Origin: Streptomyces stelliscabiei
GTDB lineage: Bacteria; Actinomycetota; Actinomycetes; Streptomycetales; Streptomycetaceae
Assembly: GCF_014873495.1 (NCBI RefSeq)
Contig: NZ_JADBGF010000001.1
Coordinates: forward strand, 6,200,001 to 6,264,000
Direction: 5' to 3'
Length of the DNA stretch: 64,000 bases
Below are positions 50,751 through 58,251 of this stretch, in pieces. The translations under genes were made by a program, and so were the position numbers. Every line of letters begins with the position of its first letter. Position 1 is the first letter of the stretch. The notes below the pieces were generated by a model. The model saw only the letters and a program-made list of their open reading frames with translations, ran no database searches and was not told where the DNA came from.

Positions 50751-51998
50751 GTGAGCGAGAGCAGCGCGGAGGCCGTGGAGGCCGTCGCGAGCGCGGCCGC
50801 CGCCTCGGCCGCGTCCGGCGACGGGATCTGGCGCAGAGCGGGTGTCGCCGGGGCGGCGATAGGCGTGGTCGCGGCGGGCGCGGCGGCCGGCGTCGCCATA
50901 GAGCGGCTCACCGTCGGGCGCGGGATGCGCCGCAGGGCCCAGCTCGCGCTCGACTCCACCGGCCCGTACGGGGGGCTGCGCGGCACCCCCGGCAAGGCGT
51001 ACGCCGACGACGGCACCGAGCTGTACTACGAGGTCGACGACGTCGAGCCCGAGGCCGGGCTCTCGCCCCGCAGACGCCGGCTGTTCGGCCGCAAGGCCCC
51101 GGCCCCGGTCACCGTCGTCTTCAGCCACGGCTACTGCCTCAACCAGGACTCCTGGCACTTCCAGCGGGCCGCGCTGCGCGGTGTCGTGCGGACCGTGCAC
51201 TGGGACCAGCGCAGCCACGGCCGCTCCGGCCGGGGCGTGGCCCAGGTGCAGGACGGGCAGCCGGTCACCATCGACCAGCTGGGGCGCGACCTCAGGGCCG
51301 TCATCGACGCGGCGGTGCCCGAGGGGCCCATCGTGCTCGTCGGGCACTCCATGGGCGGCATGACCGTCATGGCGCTGGCCGCGCACTGCCCGGAGCTGAT
51401 CCGCGAGCGGGTCGTCGCCGTCGCCCTGGTCGGTACGTCGTCGGGGCGGCTCGGCGAGGTCAACTTCGGGCTGCCGGTCGCGGGCGTGAACGTGGTGCGG
51501 CGGGTGCTGCCGGGGGTGCTGAAGGCGCTGGGGCAGCAGGCCGCGCTGGTGGAGCGGGGGCGGCGGGCGACCGCCGATCTGTTCGCCGGGATCATCAAGC
51601 GGTACTCGTTCGCCTCGCGGGACGTCGACCCGGCGGTGGCGCGCTTCGCCGAACGGATGATCGAGGGCACGCCGATCGACGTGGTCGCCGAGTTCTATCC
51701 GGCGTTCACCGAGCACGACAAGACCGAGGCGCTCGCGGCCTTCGCGGAGCTGCCGGTGCTCGTGCTGGCCGGGGTCAAGGACCTCGTCACGCCGAGCGAG
51801 CACAGTGAGGCCATCGCCGATCTGCTGCCGGACGCGGAACTGGTGCTCGTCCCCGACGCGGGGCATCTGGTGATGCTGGAGCACCCCGAGGTGGTGACCG
51901 ACCGGCTCGCGGACCTGCTCACCCGTGCGGGGGCCGTGCCGGCGGGGGCTACGGTAAGTGGCTATGGAAGCGCCAGCAGCACCGCACGTCCCGGGTGA
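50751..51998 (+). CDS. Alpha/beta hydrolase, membrane-anchored
   Basis: 415 residues from GTG 50751, chosen because GAGGAG lies 6 nt upstream (the frame is open to 50685). One hydrophobic segment at about 30-50 (AGVAGAAIGVVAAGAAAGVAI) anchors it. Hydrolase fold follows: FSHGYCLNQDSWHFQ (oxyanion region), nucleophile Ser200 in GHSMGGM, acid in VLAGVKDLVTPSEHS, His in DAGHLVMLEHPE. Substrate unknown. Between alr and tsaE, overlapping the latter by 35 nt; this placement is conserved in streptomycetes as I recall. Confidence 0.9.
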   Translation: MSESSAEAVEAVASAAAASAASGDGIWRRAGVAGAAIGVVAAGAAAGVAIERLTVGRGMRRRAQLALDSTGPYGGLRGTPGKAYADDGTELYYEVDDVEPEAGLSPRRRRLFGRKAPAPVTVVFSHGYCLNQDSWHFQRAALRGVVRTVHWDQRSHGRSGRGVAQVQDGQPVTIDQLGRDLRAVIDAAVPEGPIVLVGHSMGGMTVMALAAHCPELIRERVVAVALVGTSSGRLGEVNFGLPVAGVNVVRRVLPGVLKALGQQAALVERGRRATADLFAGIIKRYSFASRDVDPAVARFAERMIEGTPIDVVAEFYPAFTEHDKTEALAAFAELPVLVLAGVKDLVTPSEHSEAIADLLPDAELVLVPDAGHLVMLEHPEVVTDRLADLLTRAGAVPAGATVSGYGSASSTARPG

Positions 51999-52488
51999 GT
52001 CCGGGCCTTCTCTGCGGATCACCGTACATTCGCCCGCCCGGATGCTGGAGCTGGGCCGTCGCCTGGCCAAGCTCCTGCGCGCGGGCGATCTCGTGATGCT
52101 CAACGGGGAGTTGGGCGCCGGGAAGACGACCCTGACCCGGGGGCTCGGGGAGGGGCTCGGGGTGCGGGGTGCGGTCACCTCGCCGACCTTCGTCATCGCC
52201 CGGGTGCATCCGTCGCTGGTGGAGGGGCCGCCGCTCGTCCATGTCGACGCGTACCGCCTCGGCGGCGGGCTGGACGAGATGGAGGACCTCGACCTCGACG
52301 TCTCGCTGCCGGATTCGGTGATCGTGGTCGAGTGGGGCGAGGGGAAGGTCGAGGAGCTGACGGACGACCGGCTGCATGTCGTCATCCACCGGGCCGTCGG
52401 CGACACCACGGACGAGGTACGCCATGTGACCGTCACCGGACTGGGTGAACGGTGGGGGGCCGTGGAGCTGGGCGTGCTCGCGGCGTGA
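51964..52488 (+). CDS. tsaE: tRNA (adenosine(37)-N6)-threonylcarbamoyltransferase complex ATPase TsaE
   Basis: 174 residues from ATG 51964 (GTG 51958 is the alternative). P-loop GELGAGKTTLTRGLGEGLG, SPTFVIARVHP, HVDAYRLGG and EWGEGKVEEL are the TsaE signature. Its ATPase activity resets the TsaB-TsaD complex that makes t6A37 in ANN-decoding tRNAs. The start lies inside the end of the hydrolase gene; TACGGT 8 nt before ATG fits a leaderless start. Confidence 0.94.
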   Translation: MEAPAAPHVPGESGPSLRITVHSPARMLELGRRLAKLLRAGDLVMLNGELGAGKTTLTRGLGEGLGVRGAVTSPTFVIARVHPSLVEGPPLVHVDAYRLGGGLDEMEDLDLDVSLPDSVIVVEWGEGKVEELTDDRLHVVIHRAVGDTTDEVRHVTVTGLGERWGAVELGVLAA

Positions 52489-52580
52489 CGTTCCGCCCGG
52501 GTGGGGCGTGGTGCTGCGCCGCGCTCCCGCCGTGGGTTCCGACGGGGTGTCGGTAAGTGTTGCGCAGGTCGTCCTCGGCG

Positions 52581-52620
52581 TGGTCACATGGTGACCAGTC
52601 CTTGGTTAGGTCTACCTAAC
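52581..52620 (+). promoter_or_regulatory. Two adjacent palindromes upstream of a small gene
   Basis: TGGTCAC-ATG-GTGACCA (52581-52597) and GTTAGGT-CT-ACCTAAC (52605-52620), each with perfect 7-bp arms, separated by 7 bp and ending 30 nt before the ATG at 52651. Looks like a pair of operators. The second has iron-box-like half sites (TTAGGT/ACCTAA), but its spacing is 2 bp rather than the 7 bp of the DtxR/IdeR consensus. Confidence 0.55.
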
Positions 52621-52650
52621 TTGGTTCGCCGGTTGCACCAGGAGGCGTCC

Positions 52651-52845
52651 ATGTCGACAGCGGAACGTAGGCCGAGGCCCTCCGGGGTGGGCGAGGTTTC
52701 GATGCGGGACCTTCTGGCTTCCTGTGCGGCGGCGAGGGTGGTTTCCACCCCGCCGCCTGCTCCACCTGTGGCTCCACCTGTGACTCCGCCGGTCAAAGGC
52801 GAGGGGCGGCGGGGTGGGCAGAAGCGGTGCCGTGAGGCTGCCTAG
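52651..52845 (+). CDS. Small proline-rich hypothetical protein
   Basis: 64 residues (MSTAERRPRPSGVGEVSMRDL) from ATG 52651 with AGGAGG 8 nt upstream. The first half could form a helix (SMRDLLASCAAARVVS), the second is Pro/Val repeats (PPPAPPVAPPVTPPV) and a basic C-terminus. No family recognised. The strong SD and the paired palindromes upstream support a real, regulated gene. Confidence 0.6.
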   Translation: MSTAERRPRPSGVGEVSMRDLLASCAAARVVSTPPPAPPVAPPVTPPVKGEGRRGGQKRCREAA

Positions 52846-52902
52846 CGCTCCGGGAGGGGTGGTCTCGGTCGTGAGCGCGGCTGCGGGTGGGTGGGGGCTG
52901 GT

Positions 52903-52926
52903 CGCGCGGTTCCCCGCGCCCCTGAA
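52903..52926 (+). repeat. GC-rich intergenic repeat, copy near 52.9 kb
   Basis: CGCGCGGTTCCCCGCGCCCC plus TGAA, one mismatch to the core, preceded by GTGGGTGGGGGCTGGT as in the 45.8 kb copies. Lies between the convergent ends of two small genes. Confidence 0.65.
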
Positions 52927-52970
52927 CGGGCCGGCGATCCCCTGACCGGTGACTGAGAAAGCAGCCGGGG

Positions 52971-53531
52971 CTACTCGACCACCACCACCTTTGTGCCGAT
53001 GCCCGCGAACTGCCACATCGCCTTGCCGTCCTTGCGGGCCTCTCGGATGCCGCCCGTCCTGGTGGCGGGGTCGGGTTCGGGGGTGGAGCCGTCCACCGCC
53101 GCGCTGAAGCCGATGGAGACGCCGTCGACCGTGGCGAAGCGGACGACGTTCTCGATGGGGGTGCCGTCGGAGCCGGTGACGGCGGCCGAGCGGGACGTGA
53201 CCGTGTAGGTCGCGGGGGTGGGGTCGACCGTGCTGGGGGTGACCTCGAAGGTGCGGGTGACCTTCTCGTTCGCGCCGACCAGCCAGACGCGGTCGTCGTC
53301 CAGGGAGTAGACGACGCGTTCGCCGGCGCCCGAGTCGTCGGGCAGGATCTTCTCCGTGTCCTTCTTCCCCTTGCCGGGGGTCTTGGACTTCGGAAGCGCC
53401 GAGGACTTGGAGGGGGACGGTTTCCCGAGGTCGTCGGGCACGTGCGCCGACGCCTGATAGGCGAGGAAACCGACTGCGGCGACGGCCGCCGCGGTGAGCC
53501 CGGCCACGAATACCGAGCTGCTACTGGCCAC
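52971..53531 (-). CDS. Membrane-anchored or secreted protein of unknown function
   Basis: 186 residues from GTG 53531 (VASSSSVFVAGLTAAAVAAVG); this start keeps the hydrophobic helix (about 7-27) at the N-terminus as a signal or anchor. A Ser/Pro/Lys linker (about 35-65) leads to a beta-rich domain of about 120 residues (RVVYSLDDDRVWLVGANEKVTRTFEV ... KAMWQFAGIGTKVVVVE). No family recognised. Divergent from tsaB (125 nt between starts). The open frame extends to 53696 but would then run across the tsaB start. Confidence 0.75.
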   Translation of the reverse strand: MASSSSVFVAGLTAAAVAAVGFLAYQASAHVPDDLGKPSPSKSSALPKSKTPGKGKKDTEKILPDDSGAGERVVYSLDDDRVWLVGANEKVTRTFEVTPSTVDPTPATYTVTSRSAAVTGSDGTPIENVVRFATVDGVSIGFSAAVDGSTPEPDPATRTGGIREARKDGKAMWQFAGIGTKVVVVE

Positions 53532-53655
53532 CTTCTGCGTCCACCTCTCGTACCCACGTACGCCTTTGAAGCACGTCTGTGCTGTGACGGTAGCAGCAGA
53601 GGGGACGTGTACCGGGTCGGCCGTGGCCCGGCCCGAAGCGCCGTAGGCTGTTTGC

Positions 53656-54321
53656 GTGCTCTTGCTCGCTCTGGATACCGCCACCCCCGCCGTCACCGTC
53701 GCGCTGCACGACGGGACGGACGTCGTCGCCGCGTCGAGTCAGGTGGACGCCCGGCGCCACGGGGAGCTGCTGCTGCCCGCCGTCGACCGGGTTCTCGCCG
53801 AGGCGGGCACCCGCCTCGACGCCGTCACCGGCATCGTCGTGGGCATCGGCCCCGGCCCGTACACCGGGCTGCGCGTCGGCCTCATGACCGCCGACACCTT
53901 CGGCCTCGCCCTCGGGGTCCCCGTCCACGGCCTGTGCACCCTCGACGGGCTCGCGTACGCGGCCGGCGCCGAGGGGACGGTCGAGGGACCGTTCGTGGTG
54001 GCGACGGACGCCCGGCGCAAGGAGGTGTACTGGGCGCGGTACGCGGACGCGCGGACGAGAACCACCGAGCCGGCCGTCGACCGGCCCGCCGACATCGCCG
54101 GCACGGTCGCCGGACTGCCCGCGGTCGGCGCCGGGGCGGTCCTCTACCCCGACACCTTCCCGGACGCCCGCGGACCCGAGCACGTCTCCGCCGCCGCCCT
54201 CGCGGCCCTGGCCGCAGAGCGGCTCGCGGCGGGCGGGGAACTGGAGGCGCCCCGGCCGCTGTACCTGCGTCGGCCCGACGCCCAGGTGCCCAAGAACTAC
54301 AAGGTGGTCACCCCCAAGTGA
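53656..54321 (+). CDS. tsaB: tRNA (adenosine(37)-N6)-threonylcarbamoyltransferase complex dimerization subunit TsaB
   Basis: 221 residues from GTG 53656. ASKHA-fold protein: LLLALDTATPAVTVALHD, GIGPGPYTGLRVGLMTADTFGLAL. It lacks the metal histidines of TsaD, as expected for TsaB. TAGGCT ends 6 nt before GTG (leaderless pattern). Its TGA overlaps the rimI GTG (GTGA), so tsaB-rimI-tsaD form one coupled unit; tsaE is about 1.2 kb upstream. Confidence 0.95.
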   Translation: MLLLALDTATPAVTVALHDGTDVVAASSQVDARRHGELLLPAVDRVLAEAGTRLDAVTGIVVGIGPGPYTGLRVGLMTADTFGLALGVPVHGLCTLDGLAYAAGAEGTVEGPFVVATDARRKEVYWARYADARTRTTEPAVDRPADIAGTVAGLPAVGAGAVLYPDTFPDARGPEHVSAAALAALAAERLAAGGELEAPRPLYLRRPDAQVPKNYKVVTPK

Positions 54322-54818
54322 CGACCCCGGTGCTGCGCGAGATGCGCTGGTGGGACATCGAGCCCGTCCTGGAGCTGGAGAAGGACCTCTTCCCCGAGGA
54401 CGCCTGGTCCCGCGGCATGTTCTGGTCGGATCTCGCCCACGCGCGCGGACCCCACGCGACCCGGCGGTACTACGTCGCCGAGGACGCCGACGGACGGATC
54501 ATCGGCTACGGGGGCCTGGCCTCCGCCGGGGACACCGCCGACGTACAGACCATCGCCGTCGCCCGGGAACACTGGGGCACCGGCCTCGGCGCGCTGATCC
54601 TCACCGAGCTGCTGCGGGCCGCCACCACGTTCGAGTGCGCCCAGGTGATGCTCGAATGCCGGGTCGACAACGTCCGTGCCCAGAAGCTCTACGAACGCTT
54701 CGGCTTCGAGGCGATCGGCTTCCGCCGCGGCTACTACCAGCCGGGGAACGTGGACGCCCTCGTCATGCGCCTCAACGACCCTTCCGCATCCGTACAAGGA
54801 ACCGAGATCAATGGCTAG
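54318..54818 (+). CDS. rimI: Ribosomal protein bS18-type N-terminal alanine N-acetyltransferase RimI
   Basis: 166 residues from GTG 54318 (4-nt overlap with tsaB). GNAT fold with acetyl-CoA loop VAREHWGTGLGALILTELL and C-terminal VRAQKLYERFGFEAIGFRRGYYQPGNVDALVM. Acetylates protein N-termini; in actinobacteria the target range is broader than S18. Lies between tsaB and tsaD as usual; its stop is 8 nt inside tsaD. Confidence 0.94.
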   Translation: MTTPVLREMRWWDIEPVLELEKDLFPEDAWSRGMFWSDLAHARGPHATRRYYVAEDADGRIIGYGGLASAGDTADVQTIAVAREHWGTGLGALILTELLRAATTFECAQVMLECRVDNVRAQKLYERFGFEAIGFRRGYYQPGNVDALVMRLNDPSASVQGTEING

Positions 54819-55938
54819 GTCCATGGCTGACGAACCGCTGGTTCTGGGGATCGAGACCTCCTGCGACGAGACCGGTGTCGGTGTCGTGCGCGGGACGACC
54901 CTGCTGGCCGACGCGATCGCGTCCAGCGTCGACGAGCACGCCCGCTTCGGCGGGGTGGTGCCCGAGGTCGCCTCCCGCGCGCACCTGGAGGCGATGGTCC
55001 CGACGATCGACCGCGCGCTGAAGGAAGCGGGGGTGAGCCCGAAGGACCTCGACGGCATCGCGGTCACCGCCGGGCCGGGCCTCGCGGGCGCCCTGCTGGT
55101 GGGCGTCTCGGCGGCCAAGGCGTACGCGTACGCGCTCGGCAAGCCGCTGTACGGCGTCAACCACCTCGCCTCCCACATCTGTGTCGACCAGCTGGAGCAC
55201 GGGGCGCTGCCCGAGCCGACGATGGCGCTGCTGGTGTCGGGCGGACACTCGTCGCTGCTGCTGTCCACCGACATCACCTCGGACGTACGGCCGATGGGCG
55301 CGACGATCGACGACGCGGCCGGCGAGGCCTTCGACAAGATCGCCCGTGTGCTCAACCTCGGGTTCCCCGGCGGCCCGGTCATCGACCGGTACGCCAAGGA
55401 GGGCGACCCGACCGCGATCGCCTTCCCGCGCGGCCTGACCGGCCCCCGCGACCCCGCCTACGACTTCTCCTTCTCCGGCCTGAAGACCGCGGTGGCCCGC
55501 TGGATCGAGGCCAAGCGGGCGGCCGGCGAGGAGGTGCCGGTGCGGGACGTGTCGGCGTCCTTCCAGGAGGCCGTCGTGGACGTGCTGACCCGCAAGGCCG
55601 TGCGCGCGTGCAAGGACGAGGGCGTCGACCACCTGATGATCGGCGGCGGGGTGGCCGCCAACTCCCGCCTGCGGGCGCTGGCGCTGGAGCGCTGCGAGGC
55701 GGCCGGGATCCGACTCCGGGTGCCCCGGCCCAAGTTGTGCACCGACAACGGGGCGATGGTGGCCGCGCTGGGCGCCGAGATGGTCGCGCGCGGGCGGGCC
55801 GCCTCCGACTGGGACCTGTCGGCGGACTCGTCGCTGCCGGTGACCGATCCGCATGTGCCCGGACGCTCCGCCGGACACGGTCACGACCACGGCCACGACC
55901 ATGTGCACGAGGTGAGCAAGGAGAACCTGTACTCGTGA
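54811..55938 (+). CDS. tsaD: tRNA (adenosine(37)-N6)-threonylcarbamoyltransferase catalytic subunit TsaD
   Basis: 375 residues from ATG 54811 (AAGGA 10 nt upstream; ATG 54823 is an alternative). Kae1/TsaD signature: GIETSCDETGVG, VTAGPGLAGALLVG, the metal site NHLASHI (HxxxH), LVSGGHSSLL, FSFSGLKTAVARW, GGVAANSRLR, CTDNGAMVA. Transfers the threonylcarbamoyl group to A37. The last 25 residues are His/Gly-rich (GHGHDHGHDHVHE), a feature that may bind metal. Four-base overlap with the next small gene. Confidence 0.97.
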   Translation: MARSMADEPLVLGIETSCDETGVGVVRGTTLLADAIASSVDEHARFGGVVPEVASRAHLEAMVPTIDRALKEAGVSPKDLDGIAVTAGPGLAGALLVGVSAAKAYAYALGKPLYGVNHLASHICVDQLEHGALPEPTMALLVSGGHSSLLLSTDITSDVRPMGATIDDAAGEAFDKIARVLNLGFPGGPVIDRYAKEGDPTAIAFPRGLTGPRDPAYDFSFSGLKTAVARWIEAKRAAGEEVPVRDVSASFQEAVVDVLTRKAVRACKDEGVDHLMIGGGVAANSRLRALALERCEAAGIRLRVPRPKLCTDNGAMVAALGAEMVARGRAASDWDLSADSSLPVTDPHVPGRSAGHGHDHGHDHVHEVSKENLYS

Positions 55939-56192
55939 CCGTCGCGCTGATGTGGGAGGCGCGGGCGGTGGCCGGGCGGGGGGAGGAACTCCTCGCCTGG
56001 GCGCGGGCCCAGGAGCTTCCCGTGCGGCCCCTGCGGCGCGAGACGTTCAGGGCGCCGCAGGACCGGGTGCTGGTCATCACGTGGTGGGACGCGGCCTACG
56101 CCGCGGAGCTGCCCGAACTGCCCGAGCCGGGCCGGGAGTTGGCCGATCGGTCGGTCCACCGGTGGAGGTTCGAGTCGGCGGGGACGGACTGA
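55935..56192 (+). CDS. Small hypothetical protein coupled to tsaD
   Basis: 85 residues from GTG 55935 overlapping the tsaD stop (GTGA). Sequence VTVALMWEARAVAGRGEELLAW ... VLVITWWDAAYAAELPELPEPGRELADRSVHRWRFE suggests a small alpha/beta (dimeric ferredoxin-like) protein. Function unknown; coupling hints at coexpression with t6A synthesis genes. Confidence 0.7.
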   Translation: MTVALMWEARAVAGRGEELLAWARAQELPVRPLRRETFRAPQDRVLVITWWDAAYAAELPELPEPGRELADRSVHRWRFESAGTD

Positions 56193-56276
56193 CCGGCGTG
56201 TTCCTTCGGCGGACCGGATCACGCGTGGCTCGTCTGCAATGCTGCGCGGATGAGCAAATCATGGAAAGGAACCGTC

Positions 56277-57071
56277 ATGGACGGTTCGGGCATCACGGTC
56301 CCGGCGTCGGGTGTGACGCCGATACATGTGCTGTGCGCTGTCGGAGTGGGCCTGGATCCCGAGATACTCACCCGGGCGGTCGAGGAGGCGGGAGCAGGGG
56401 AGTTCACGGTCGAGGAAGTGCAGCATGAGCCCGATCCCCGGATGCGGGAGGCGTTCGACGCCGCGTTGGGTGCCCGAAGAGCCACCCAGGACGACGAGTT
56501 CGGCGACGGCGACTGGGCCGCGGTGGATGCGCACGACTCGGTTGCCTTTGTCCTGTCGCCGCCGATGTCCCAGTTCAGCGCCTTCGAGGTCTCCCGGCGG
56601 GCACTGGCTGTCACGGCCGCTCTGCTGACCAACGGGGCCACCGCAGTGAAGAACGATTCCAGCGGTGTGGCCTGCGGGCGCGAGCGGTGGCTGGCTCTGG
56701 CGGACAGGGCCGCAGCCGCTGAGAACATCGACGAACTGGCGATCGCCCTGTGCGAGGCATGGGTGGTGCCGGCCATGCTCGACGGGGACGCCTTCTACAC
56801 CTGCGGCATGCATCTCCTCGGCGAGGCCGACGTGGAGCTGGTGCCCGGACGCGCCGTGGAACCGGAGCTGTTGCCCGAGTGGCTGACCACCATGGACGTC
56901 GCGCGGTACTACCTGCTGACGGAGCAGCCCTCACACGGCATCAGGGACGGCGAGGGGTTCCGCATCACCCCGGACGCGCGCCGCTGGATCATGCACCGTG
57001 TCGAGTGCGAGCTGGAGGAGGACGACACCTTCCACAACCCCTACGGCCGCTGGCGTCTCACCCCCGCGTAG
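56277..57071 (+). CDS. Hypothetical protein, DUF4261-like
   Basis: 264 residues from ATG 56277, preferred over ATG 56250 because AAAGGA lies 6 nt upstream. No signal peptide. The central and C-terminal pattern (ALAVTAALLTNGATAVKNDSSGVACGRERWLALAD; FYTCGMHLLGEADVEL; MDVARYYLLTEQPSHGIRDGEGF) is reminiscent of DUF4261/immunity-type proteins. Function unknown; the family call is tentative. Confidence 0.7.
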   Translation: MDGSGITVPASGVTPIHVLCAVGVGLDPEILTRAVEEAGAGEFTVEEVQHEPDPRMREAFDAALGARRATQDDEFGDGDWAAVDAHDSVAFVLSPPMSQFSAFEVSRRALAVTAALLTNGATAVKNDSSGVACGRERWLALADRAAAAENIDELAIALCEAWVVPAMLDGDAFYTCGMHLLGEADVELVPGRAVEPELLPEWLTTMDVARYYLLTEQPSHGIRDGEGFRITPDARRWIMHRVECELEEDDTFHNPYGRWRLTPA

Positions 57072-57157
57072 CGCGTGCCGGCGGGCGTGTACGGGGGGTG
57101 GGGTACGCGGCTGTTCGGTGGACGGTACCGTGACCGGACGGTCACGCTGGGTAGAGG

Positions 57158-58003
57158 GTGCACGGTGTGGAGTGGGCGGCGCAGGGGCCGGGCGGTGAGC
57201 CCGAGTCGTCGGACAGCATGCGGGCGTTCGGGGCGGTGGTGCGGGCGCTGCGCGAGCATGCGGGGGTGAGCCGGGAGGAGTTCGGGGCGCTCGTCCATCT
57301 GTCCCGACACTCCGTCGCCTCCATCGAGCTGGGGCGACGGCTCGCGGACCAGCGGTTCGTGGAACTGGCGGAGGAGGCGACGGGCGGCACGGGGGCGGTG
57401 CGGGGGGCGTTGCGGCACATGGCTCGACAGCCGGGGTTGGCGGCTTGGTTCAGGACGTGGGCGAGGCTGGAGCAGGAGGCCGTGTATCTCGCCACGTACG
57501 AGTGCCGGTTGGTGCCGGGGCTGTTGCAGTCCGAGGGGTACGCGCGGGCGGTGTTCAGCAACCGACTTCCGCCACTGTCGGACGAGCAACTGGAGGCGCA
57601 GGTCGCGGCGCGCATGGAGCGGCAGCAGATGTTCCGGGAGCGCCCCAACACCTCGTTCGGCTTTGTCGTGGACGAGCACGTCGTCCGGCGTCGATTGGGT
57701 GGCGCCGACGTGCTGCGTGGCCTCCTCGATCACGTGCTGGCAAGTGCGCGGCTCCGCAACGTGGAAGTCCAGATCATCCCGCTCGAACGCGAGGCGCACA
57801 CGGGGCTGGACGGCCCCCTGGCGCTGCTGGAAACGCCGGACGGGCGGCATCTGGCCTATGCGGAGGGGCAGGAGACCGGGCGGCTGGTGGCCGACGCGAA
57901 AGAGGCCGCCGTTCTGCGTCGCCGATATGCGACACTCCGCGCACAGGCCCTCACCCCGCTGGATTCCGTGGGTCTGCTGGAGCGGATCAGAGGAGCGCTA
58001 TGA
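57158..58003 (+). CDS. XRE-family helix-turn-helix regulator with DUF5753 domain
   Basis: 281 residues from GTG 57158. HTH at about 20-75 (FGAVVRALREHAGVSREEFGALVHLSRHSVASIELGRRLAD), then DUF5753 (about 95-275: EQEAVYLATYECRLVPGLLQSEGYARAVF ... FVVDEHVVRR ... VQIIPLEREAHTGLDGPLALLE). This architecture is highly expanded in Streptomyces and is normally paired with a DUF397 gene, as here with a 4-nt ATGA overlap. Likely a DNA-binding toxin-antitoxin-like or differentiation-related pair (BldB/WhiJ-type systems by family knowledge). Confidence 0.92.
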   Translation: MHGVEWAAQGPGGEPESSDSMRAFGAVVRALREHAGVSREEFGALVHLSRHSVASIELGRRLADQRFVELAEEATGGTGAVRGALRHMARQPGLAAWFRTWARLEQEAVYLATYECRLVPGLLQSEGYARAVFSNRLPPLSDEQLEAQVAARMERQQMFRERPNTSFGFVVDEHVVRRRLGGADVLRGLLDHVLASARLRNVEVQIIPLEREAHTGLDGPLALLETPDGRHLAYAEGQETGRLVADAKEAAVLRRRYATLRAQALTPLDSVGLLERIRGAL

Positions 58004-58245
58004 GCACCACCGAACTGGCCCGGTTCAAGTCCAGTCACAGCGGAACGCAGGATGACAACTGCGTCGAAGTCTCCCTGGAATGGCGCAAGTCGACGTACAG
58101 CGGTACCGCCGGCGACAACTGCATAGAGATCGCCCCCACCACCATCCACGTCCGCGACTCCAAGGACGCCACCCGCCCCCATCTCGGCCTCGCCCCCTCC
58201 GCCTGGGCCCCCTTCGTCGCCTTCGCGGCGGCCCAGGCGGACTGA
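58000..58245 (+). CDS. DUF397 domain protein with duplicated motif
   Basis: 81 residues. Two copies of the DUF397 head motif occur in tandem: ARFKSSHSGTQDDNCVEVSL and WRKSTYSGTAGDNCIEIAPT, followed once by the usual VRDSKD and AWAPFVAFA. Most DUF397 proteins have one. It overlaps the regulator stop by 4 nt and is its probable partner. Confidence 0.9.
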   Translation: MSTTELARFKSSHSGTQDDNCVEVSLEWRKSTYSGTAGDNCIEIAPTTIHVRDSKDATRPHLGLAPSAWAPFVAFAAAQAD

Positions 58246-58251
58246 GCACCC

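Noticed and set aside
52605..52620. Canonical iron box (DtxR/IdeR site)
   Set aside because: Half sites TTAGGT/ACCTAA are present, but separated by 2 bp instead of 7, so it was kept only as an unassigned palindrome.
52971..53696. Longer 241-residue version of the protein starting at 53696
   Set aside because: It would run through the tsaB start and promoter; the 53531 start places the hydrophobic helix at the N-terminus.
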